DNA of 44,924 bases from Haloplanus sp. (GTDB lineage Archaea; Halobacteriota; Halobacteria; Halobacteriales; Haloferacaceae). Where the stretch lies: positions 1 through 44,924 of the forward strand of contig NZ_JAQCNJ010000038.1 in assembly GCF_028275055.1 (NCBI RefSeq), written 5' to 3'. Within the stretch, counting starts at the first letter, position 1. Each line of letters starts with the position of its first letter. The translations under genes were made by a program, and so were the position numbers. Positions 39,840 to 44,924 of this stretch are shown here, one piece after another. The notes beneath the pieces were generated by a model. It was given only the letters and a program-made list of their open reading frames with translations. It did no database searches and was not told where the DNA came from.

Positions 39840-39995
39840 ATGTGCCAGTACTGTAGCTACCGCCTCCACGATGGCTGGACGCAGCTCCTATCGTACGACG
39901 ACACCTACCGGACGGCAACGGCGGCGTCCGAATCGACATACGGGTTCCACGAGTCGTGGGATGAACTCCGCGACGACGTCGGACTCGACGCCTAG
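39840..39995 (+). CDS. Small 51-residue CxxC protein
   Basis: ATG 39840 opens a 52-codon frame ending TAG at 39993-39995, starting M-C-Q-Y-C-S-Y-R-L and ending D-D-V-G-L-D-A. Codon choice is like the neighbours (third-position G/C, GAC for Asp), and the product is acidic with one CxxC, aromatic residues (Y, W, F) and an amphipathic C-terminal end. It starts 45 bases after the dehydrogenase gene and its last four bases overlap the end of the convergent CobW-type gene. It may bind a metal only as a dimer, since one CxxC gives two ligands. Function unknown. Confidence 0.55.
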   Translation: MCQYCSYRLHDGWTQLLSYDDTYRTATAASESTYGFHESWDELRDDVGLDA

Positions 39996-41104
39996 GACTC
40001 CCGCGGAAGCGGGTCGTCGGGGTACGACGCCTCCCGTTCCGCGTCGTCGGCCAGACAGTCGTCGAGACGGGCCGTGATCGCCTCGGAATCGAGGTTCCGG
40101 CCGATCACGACGAGTCGCGTCTGTGGGTCGTCCGCGCCCCACTCGCCGATCGGGCCGGCCTGAGCGGCCGGTCCGGCCTGGCTCACGCCGATTACCGTCT
40201 CCTGTCGACTCGCGACCCACGCGAACCCTTTCATACGGACGATGTCGCCGTCCCACTCGTCGAGCCACGCATCGAAACGCGCTGGATGGAACGGTTGTCC
40301 CCGACGATAGACGAACGATCCAACGCCATGTGCGGCGGCCGCCGGGCGGTCACCGTGGGCGTGTTCGCCGTGGCCGTCGGCGTCGTCGCCCTCGGCGAGT
40401 GTACGCTTCCACCCTTGCCGGCGCTTCGCCGCCGCGAAGTCGAAGGCGCCGGTACCGAGAACGGTTCCGGGATCGACCTCTGAGTGGGTCGTCCGGTGGA
40501 TCGTCGCCCGGGGCTGGAGTTCCCGAATCGCCGCCTCGACGGCGTCGAGTTCCTCCTCGGGAACCAGATCACATTTGTTCAACAGGAGAACGTCGCAGAA
40601 CTCGATTTGATCGACGAGTACCTCGGTGAGCGGCCGTTCCGGTTCGGGGGCCCCGTCGGGGAGCGACGCAGAGGGATCGAACGCCTTCCAGAAGCCGTAG
40701 GCGTCGATCACCGAGACGGTCGTGTCGAGATGAACGCCGTTCGGTGGCTCACCCTCGGCCGTCCCCTCGGTCAGGGTTCGGGCGATGGGTATCGGTTCGC
40801 TGATCCCCGAGGCCTCAACGACGAGGTGGTCGAAGGACCGCTCCGTGGCCAACCCACTCACCTGTGTCACGAGGTCGTCTTGGAGCCGACAACAGATACA
40901 GCCGTTCGAAAGGTCGATCACGTCATCGTCGGCCGCTCCCGCCAACAGTTCGGCGTCGACGTTCACCTCCCCCATGTCGTTCACTACGACGGCGATGCGC
41001 CGGTCACCGGGGTCGTCCAGCAGTCGATTGACCAGCGTTGTCTTGCCGGCACCCAACGGCCCGCTGATAACCGTCATCGGGGTTGTGGCGTTCTCGTCGC
41101 TCAT
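39992..41104 (-). CDS. CobW/COG0523 family GTPase (metal chaperone type)
   Basis: 370-residue G3E GTPase. P-loop G-P-L-G-A-G-K-T-T (residues 15-23), the metal-binding C-I-C-C motif (Cys69-x-Cys71-Cys72), V-E-A-S-G-I-S-E-P, and N-K-C-D as the guanine motif. The C-terminal CobW domain begins near residue 260 and is preceded by a His-rich linker (D-G-H-G-E-H-A-H-G). Members deliver zinc, cobalt or iron to client enzymes. A zinc dehydrogenase is nearby. ATG 41104 begins the conserved part; a longer frame upstream is promoter. Divergent from tfb. Confidence 0.9.
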   Translation of the reverse strand: MSDENATTPMTVISGPLGAGKTTLVNRLLDDPGDRRIAVVVNDMGEVNVDAELLAGAADDDVIDLSNGCICCRLQDDLVTQVSGLATERSFDHLVVEASGISEPIPIARTLTEGTAEGEPPNGVHLDTTVSVIDAYGFWKAFDPSASLPDGAPEPERPLTEVLVDQIEFCDVLLLNKCDLVPEEELDAVEAAIRELQPRATIHRTTHSEVDPGTVLGTGAFDFAAAKRRQGWKRTLAEGDDADGHGEHAHGDRPAAAAHGVGSFVYRRGQPFHPARFDAWLDEWDGDIVRMKGFAWVASRQETVIGVSQAGPAAQAGPIGEWGADDPQTRLVVIGRNLDSEAITARLDDCLADDAEREASYPDDPLPRES

Positions 41105-41130
41105 TATCTCTATAAGAAGTCGGGGCAGCG

Positions 41131-41140
41131 GTATCAACCC
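41131..41140 (-). promoter_or_regulatory. CobW-type gene promoter (TATA-like)
   Basis: GGGTTGATAC on the minus strand, 27-36 bases before ATG 41104. Confidence 0.3.
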
Positions 41141-41170
41141 CACGCTGGATGCTTGCACTCTTCCGTCAGA

Positions 41171-41180
41171 TTTAAATATC
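41171..41180 (+). promoter_or_regulatory. tfb promoter (TATA)
   Basis: TTTAAATATC, the strongest TATA-like run in the 127-base divergent spacer, 52-61 bases before ATG 41232. It predicts a leader of about 30 bases with no evident Shine-Dalgarno sequence. Confidence 0.5.
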
Positions 41181-41231
41181 TTTGGATTATTAGATTCTGT
41201 AGAGAGCCATTTTGCTCACTGATACAAACAT

Positions 41232-42221
41232 ATGACTGACAGCGTACGCGGTTACACGGCCGAGCGCTCACGCGCGCGCGAGAGCGAGGACGAAACCGAG
41301 GGCACCAACGGGGACGGCGAGCGGTTGCGTTGTCCGGAGTGTGAGGGCCAACTCACCACCGACACGGAACACGGCGAGACGGTGTGTGCCGACTGTGGAC
41401 TCGTCGTCGAGGAAGACGAGATCGACCACGGCCCCGAGTGGCGAGCCTTCGACTCCAAGGAGAAAGATCAGAAGTCACGGGTCGGCGCACCGACGACCCA
41501 GATGATGCACGACAAGGGGTTATCGACAAACATCGGCTGGCAGGACAAGGACGCTTACGGCAAGACCCTCTCGTCGCGACAACGCGAGAAGATGCAGCGC
41601 CTGCGCACCTGGAACGAGCGGTTCCGCACCCGAGACTCGAAAGAACGCAACCTCAAACAGGCACTCGGTGAGATCGACCGTATGGCCTCGGCGCTTGGCC
41701 TCCCCGAGAACGTCCGCGAGACCGCCTCGGTGATCTACCGCCGCGCACTCTCCGACGACCTTCTTCCCGGTCGCTCTATCGAGGGCGTCGCCACGAGCGC
41801 ACTGTACGCGGCCGCCCGACAGGCCGGCACCCCACGGTCGCTCGACGAGATCGCCACCGTCTCCCGCGTCGAGAAAGACGAGATTGCCCGGACGTACCGA
41901 TACGTCGTCCGCGAACTCGGGTTGGAGATCCAGCCGGCGGACCCCGAGCAGTACGTCCCGCGGTTTGCCTCCGAACTCGACCTCTCCGATGAGTCCGAAC
42001 GGCGGGCGCGCGACCTCCTGAAGACCGCCAAGGAACAGGGCGTCCACAGCGGCAAGAGTCCGGTCGGTCTCGCCGCCGCGGCCATCTACGCCGCCGCCCT
42101 CCTCACCAACGAGAAGGTGACCCAAAGCGAGGTCAGCGAGGTTGCCAACATCTCCGAGGTGACCATCCGCAACCGGTATCACGAACTGCTCGAAGCCGAA
42201 GAACAGATACAGGTTCCGTAG
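41232..42221 (+). CDS. tfb: Transcription initiation factor B (TFIIB homologue)
   Basis: 329-residue general transcription factor that bridges TBP-TATA DNA and RNA polymerase. The N-terminal zinc ribbon has Cys34, Cys37, Cys52 and Cys55 (C-P-E-C ... C-A-D-C). It is followed by the B-reader region (W-R-A-F-D-S) and two cyclin-like repeats (around 125-215 and 225-320), the second ending in the HTH V-S-E-V-A-N-I-S-E-V-T-I-R-N-R-Y. A 25-residue polar N-terminal arm precedes the ribbon. Haloarchaea have several TFBs with different promoter preferences; which one this is cannot be said. Confidence 0.96.
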   Translation: MTDSVRGYTAERSRARESEDETEGTNGDGERLRCPECEGQLTTDTEHGETVCADCGLVVEEDEIDHGPEWRAFDSKEKDQKSRVGAPTTQMMHDKGLSTNIGWQDKDAYGKTLSSRQREKMQRLRTWNERFRTRDSKERNLKQALGEIDRMASALGLPENVRETASVIYRRALSDDLLPGRSIEGVATSALYAAARQAGTPRSLDEIATVSRVEKDEIARTYRYVVRELGLEIQPADPEQYVPRFASELDLSDESERRARDLLKTAKEQGVHSGKSPVGLAAAAIYAAALLTNEKVTQSEVSEVANISEVTIRNRYHELLEAEEQIQVP

Positions 42222-42429
42222 CGACGCGTGGGCGTCGCCGACGGACCGGCGGCCGGCGGCCCGCACGGTCGATTTCGGGACTCCGAACGCGCCGTCGACT
42301 GGGACCGTGGGGTTCGGTCGGTCCCGGTACGAGATGCGAAGATGAGCGCGGTCGATCATCGAGTGTCGCGGGCACACGAAAAAAACGTTCCGTCGGAAGG
42401 CCGATACGGGCGGCGACCGATCCACAGCC

Positions 42430-42906
42430 ATGGAACTGACTCGCCACGTCACCGCGACGGTGTATGTCGTCGCGGACGGTGTGACCGCGCTCCACGAACA
42501 CCCCGGTCTCGGCCTGCGACTCCCGCCCGGCGGTCACGTCGACCGGGGAGAACTGCCCCACGAGGCGGCACTCCGCGAGGCCCGGGAGGAAACCGGGCTC
42601 GATCCGACGCTGTTAGCCGACCACGCCGACATCAGTTCGGAGACGACGCGGTCGATCCCTCGGCCCCGACATCTGATGCTGGCGGACGTGAACGTCTGCA
42701 ACGGCGAGGTCGGCCACCAACACGTCGATCACGTCTTCTACGCGACAGCCGAAAGGCGGGCGATCGACCCCGGTCCGGGGGAGGTGGGATCGGAGGCGTG
42801 GGCGTGGTACGACCGCGCCACCCTCCGTGAGGCCGACATCGACGACGACGTGCGGGAACTGGGCATCGAAGCCATCGACGCCGCCGAACGTCAATCAGGT
42901 GCGTGA
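42430..42906 (+). CDS. NUDIX hydrolase
   Basis: 158-residue hydrolase of nucleoside-diphosphate-linked compounds. The Nudix box G-x5-E-x7-R-E-x2-E-E-x-G is complete (G-G-H-V-D-R-G-E-L ... R-E-A-R-E-E-T-G-L), around residues 35-57. Substrate unknown. A weak TATA-like GATAC lies ~25 bases before the ATG. Its last 12 bases overlap the end of the convergent asparagine-synthase-like gene. Confidence 0.9.
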   Translation: MELTRHVTATVYVVADGVTALHEHPGLGLRLPPGGHVDRGELPHEAALREAREETGLDPTLLADHADISSETTRSIPRPRHLMLADVNVCNGEVGHQHVDHVFYATAERRAIDPGPGEVGSEAWAWYDRATLREADIDDDVRELGIEAIDAAERQSGA

Positions 42907-44007
42907 CCGGCGGTCGTCGACCAGCGACTCGATATACCGGTCGACGTGACGGTCCAGTCGTCGCTTGAACCCCGCCTGCCGGGCGAGGCGGTCGAGTTCC
43001 CGCGAGACGAGGCTGCCGTACTGGACGGCTTTTTTGTCGGCGTCGACGACCGTCGACGGGAGGCGGCCGGCCACGGCCCGCCGGAGCGCAATCTTCCGGC
43101 GGTCGTCGGTCGCCAGAAGGTGGTCGGGAAGGGGAAGCGCCGCCCTGACGACACGGTCGTCAAGGAGGGGAAACACCGGTTCGACGCCGGCGGCCCGGAG
43201 TGTGAGGGTGTCTCGCTCGATGCCATCGGGAAGGGTGTGGATCGTCTCCCGGACCGCTCCGCGAACGGTCGTCGCGTCGATCCGGTCGTCGTCTGCGGGA
43301 TCGACGACCTTCGCGTAACCGCCGAACAGTTCGTCGGCCCCCTGTCCGAGTGCGAGGCGGTCGAACCCGTCGACTGCGGCGCGTTCGGCGACCACGTAGA
43401 GGGGAAGGGCGATGCTTACGCTCATCGCGTCGGTCCGGCCGGTCGCGGCGACCACCTCGGGGACCGCGCGTTCGAGGTCGGCGTGGTTGAGTTCCACCAC
43501 CCGGAGATCACGGTCCATCGCCGCGGCGGCGTCGCGGGCGGTCGCCACATCGCCCGCATCGGGGAACCCGGCGACATAACAGGGAGCGTCGGGGACGCCC
43601 GAAGCCACAAGCGCCGAGTCGACACCGCCGGAGAAGGCGACGGCGAGATCGTTGCCGTCGTCGTTGACCGCCGCGACGGCTTCGGTGGCCGCCCGTTCGA
43701 CGGTGCCGATGGCGGCGGCGGCGTCGGTTGTGGCCGGCGGGTCGGGGAGCGACCAGACGCGACGGTCGACCGGCCCGTCGGCCGTCGAATCCCGGACGTG
43801 GCCGGCGGGGACGGGAGTCGGGTCGTCGGTGTCGATGTCCGTGGGGACGAACCCCCAGTCGTCGGGGGTGCCGAAAACGGGGCGGCGGCCGAGCACATCG
43901 CGGACGAGGCGGCCGTCGAGTCGGCCGGCGAAGCCGGTCGCCCCCGGGAGGGGATCGCCCGAACCGAGGGCGCGACGAACCGTCGCGGCGTCGGTGCCCC
44001 GGATCAC
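42895..44007 (-). CDS. Asparagine synthase-like protein with degenerate glutaminase part
   Basis: 370 residues, against ~500-600 for a full AsnB. The synthetase domain has the PP-loop F-S-G-G-V-D-S (125-131), G-Q-G-A-D-E-L-F-G-G-Y, E-P-V-F-P-L-L-D and K-I-A-L-R-R-A. The N-terminal ~95 residues keep only a vestige of the glutaminase domain (L-D-G-R-L-V-R-D-V-L-G-R-R-P-V-F) and lack the N-terminal catalytic Cys, so ammonia or another amine donor is likely. It could instead be a beta-lactam-synthetase-like or amide-forming enzyme. GTG 44007 is chosen because it overlaps the PHP gene stop as GTGA; the longer frame upstream lies inside that gene. Confidence 0.85.
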   Translation of the reverse strand: MIRGTDAATVRRALGSGDPLPGATGFAGRLDGRLVRDVLGRRPVFGTPDDWGFVPTDIDTDDPTPVPAGHVRDSTADGPVDRRVWSLPDPPATTDAAAAIGTVERAATEAVAAVNDDGNDLAVAFSGGVDSALVASGVPDAPCYVAGFPDAGDVATARDAAAAMDRDLRVVELNHADLERAVPEVVAATGRTDAMSVSIALPLYVVAERAAVDGFDRLALGQGADELFGGYAKVVDPADDDRIDATTVRGAVRETIHTLPDGIERDTLTLRAAGVEPVFPLLDDRVVRAALPLPDHLLATDDRRKIALRRAVAGRLPSTVVDADKKAVQYGSLVSRELDRLARQAGFKRRLDRHVDRYIESLVDDRRSRT

Positions 44008-44687
44008 AACAGGTCGCCGAGCGCTCGGAGAACGCGTCGTTTCGCGCCGCCGGCGGCCTGCCGGAAGCTGATATGCCACGGTGTGCGCCGGCCGACGACG
44101 CTCGTCCGCCCGGCGACGACGGCGTCGAGAATGCCCCCGGCCGAACGCTCATCTGCGTGGACTTCGGTGGTCGCTTGCCCGACCATCTCGGCGATGTGGG
44201 CGTCGCTCCCGGCGGTCATCGGGAGGCCGTGGGCCGCGGCGAAGCGTTCGGCCTGGCGGTTCGCTCTCCCCGTCAGCAGGCGGGAGTTGTACACCTCGAT
44301 GGCGTCCGCGCTCGCGAGGGCCTCCTCGGAGAGGTGTGTGGCAACGCCGTGACGGGACGGCTGGAACGGGTGGGGGACGACGGCGATGCCACCCCCGTCG
44401 TGGATGCGGTCGAGCGTCGCCTCGAAGGAGAGTCCCGACGGGACCGCCTCCTGGACACCGAGTGCGAGAACGTGTCCCACGGCGGTCGTAATCTCCATGC
44501 CGGGAATACCGATCAGACCGTGGTCGGGGGCCCGCTCGGCCGCGTTGAGGCTGGCATCTATCTCGTCGTGATCGGTGACTGCCAAGGCGTCAAGCCCGAC
44601 CGACGCCGCCTGTTCTAGCAGGTGGTCGACGGGGTCGCGGCCGTCGTGCGACAACGACGAGTGTGTGTGCAACTCGACCGATAACAC
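44004..44687 (-). CDS. PHP domain metal-dependent phosphoesterase-like protein
   Basis: 227-residue PHP protein. Metal ligands: E-L-H-T-H-S (His7, His9), V-T-D-H-D around residue 40, the P-G-M-E glutamate, P-H-P-F and the closing G-S-D-A-H (around 180). Related archaeal proteins hydrolyse phosphoesters. GTG 44687 is chosen over upstream ATGs because it starts the conserved region and a strong TATA (TGTTTTTTAT) is centred ~28 bases before it. It is coupled to the asparagine-synthase-like gene by GTGA. Confidence 0.87.
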   Translation of the reverse strand: MLSVELHTHSSLSHDGRDPVDHLLEQAASVGLDALAVTDHDEIDASLNAAERAPDHGLIGIPGMEITTAVGHVLALGVQEAVPSGLSFEATLDRIHDGGGIAVVPHPFQPSRHGVATHLSEEALASADAIEVYNSRLLTGRANRQAERFAAAHGLPMTAGSDAHIAEMVGQATTEVHADERSAGGILDAVVAGRTSVVGRRTPWHISFRQAAGGAKRRVLRALGDLL

Positions 44688-44710
44688 GGTGGTAACCTCG
44701 GACGCGGGCG

Positions 44711-44720
44711 ATAAAAAACA
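44711..44720 (-). promoter_or_regulatory. PHP gene promoter (TATA)
   Basis: TGTTTTTTAT on the minus strand, 24-33 bases before GTG 44687. This is among the clearest leaderless promoters in the window. Confidence 0.55.
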
Positions 44721-44732
44721 CGCCGGTCGAGG

Positions 44733-44742
44733 TTTCATAATG
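44733..44742 (+). promoter_or_regulatory. Alcohol dehydrogenase gene promoter (TATA-like)
   Basis: TTTCATAATG 26-35 bases before ATG 44768, back to back with the PHP promoter. Confidence 0.45.
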
Positions 44743-44767
44743 GTGGGTCTCCCACCGATGCCCACGA

Positions 44768-44924
44768 ATGTCCCGAACGGTTTCGGCTGCGATCATCGAG
44801 GACCAGTCGTCGGACGGATTCACGCTGACTGACGTCGAGGTGGACGACCCGAAGCCGGGGGAAGTCAGCGTCGAGATACGACACGCCGGCGCTTGTCACA
44901 CCGACTGGCACGCCGTCGAGGGGG
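44768..44924 (+). CDS. Zinc-dependent alcohol dehydrogenase (partial, C-terminus off window)
   Basis: Only the first 52 codons are visible. They show the N-terminal GroES-like domain: P-K-P-G-E-V-S-V-E-I-R-H-A-G-A-C-H-T-D-W-H, where the Cys is the first catalytic zinc ligand. The C-H-T-D form is typical of the class III / S-(hydroxymethyl)glutathione dehydrogenase-like branch. The rest of the gene runs off the right edge. Confidence 0.85.
   Translation, partial: MSRTVSAAIIEDQSSDGFTLTDVEVDDPKPGEVSVEIRHAGACHTDWHAVEG

Noticed and set aside
42374..42390. A-run before the Nudix gene as a terminator or TATA box
   Set aside because: It would be a T-tract only for minus-strand transcripts, and no minus-strand gene ends near it. 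It is also too far from the Nudix start for a leaderless TATA box.
42946..44352. 468-codon plus frame across the asparagine-synthase-like and PHP genes
   Set aside because: Antisense to two genes with complete catalytic motifs; glycine/arginine-rich shadow translation.

Overview
This 44.9 kb window is chromosomal DNA from an extremely halophilic archaeon (class Halobacteria). The evidence is high G+C with GAC/GAG-rich, strongly acidic proteins, a TFB-type transcription factor, archaeal Dph6, GatAC, a PurN-PurH fusion, archaeal HGPRTase and CoaBC, Tat-type secretion signals, and many starts with a TATA-like element about 25-30 bases upstream (leaderless style). The genus cannot be named from sequence alone. 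No rRNA, tRNA, CRISPR array, intact insertion sequence or integrase was seen.

Layout. 1-2307 (minus): start of a complex I operon, nuoA-nuoB-nuoCD, running off the left edge. 2446-7434: purine synthesis, with purK-purE and purNH on minus and purB divergent on plus. 7682-11215 (plus): monothiol glutaredoxin, two haloarchaeal conserved proteins, a CysD/PAPS-reductase-like PP-loop enzyme and Dph6. 11384-12730: a sugar-nucleotidyltransferase divergent from a small HTH/zinc-ribbon regulator. 12727-19390 (minus): a complete peptide/nickel-type ABC importer (binding lipoprotein, two permeases, two ATPases). 19495-21533 (minus): HGPRTase and a carotenoid oxygenase. 21593-29820 (minus): a nine-gene Mrp-type cation/proton antiporter operon with translationally coupled junctions. 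29951-31126 (minus): CoaBC; 31242-31778 (plus): an SRPBCC protein. 32059-36019 (plus): a surface cluster of a Tat-exported PhoX-like protein with cohesin-like and dockerin-like C-terminal modules, a putative membrane-anchored cohesin-like protein, and an unknown soluble protein. 36245-37797 (minus): gatC-gatA. 38185-39995 (plus): a GlcG/HbpS protein coupled to a formaldehyde-dehydrogenase-like enzyme, then a 51-residue CxxC protein. 39992-41104 (minus): a CobW-family GTPase, divergent from tfb (41232-42221). 42430-44924: Nudix hydrolase, an asparagine-synthase-like protein coupled to a PHP-domain protein, and the start of a zinc alcohol dehydrogenase.

The strongest candidate for something new is the PhoX/cohesin/dockerin cluster at 32059-36019, which looks like the parts of a non-cellulosomal surface-docking arrangement. 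Also notable: a near-perfect, synonymously diverged copy of the 3' end of purNH just downstream of it (an att-like scar or local duplication), a UspA-like domain fused to MrpE, a large insertion in the C-terminal domain of one peptide-transporter ATPase, the GlcG-dehydrogenase coupled pair, and a hairpin-rich intergenic stretch at 36055-36185.

Most intergenic spaces are short. The larger ones (8699-9123, 31779-32058, 36020-36244, 37798-38184) are described individually. Function calls come from reading motifs by eye; no database search was run.
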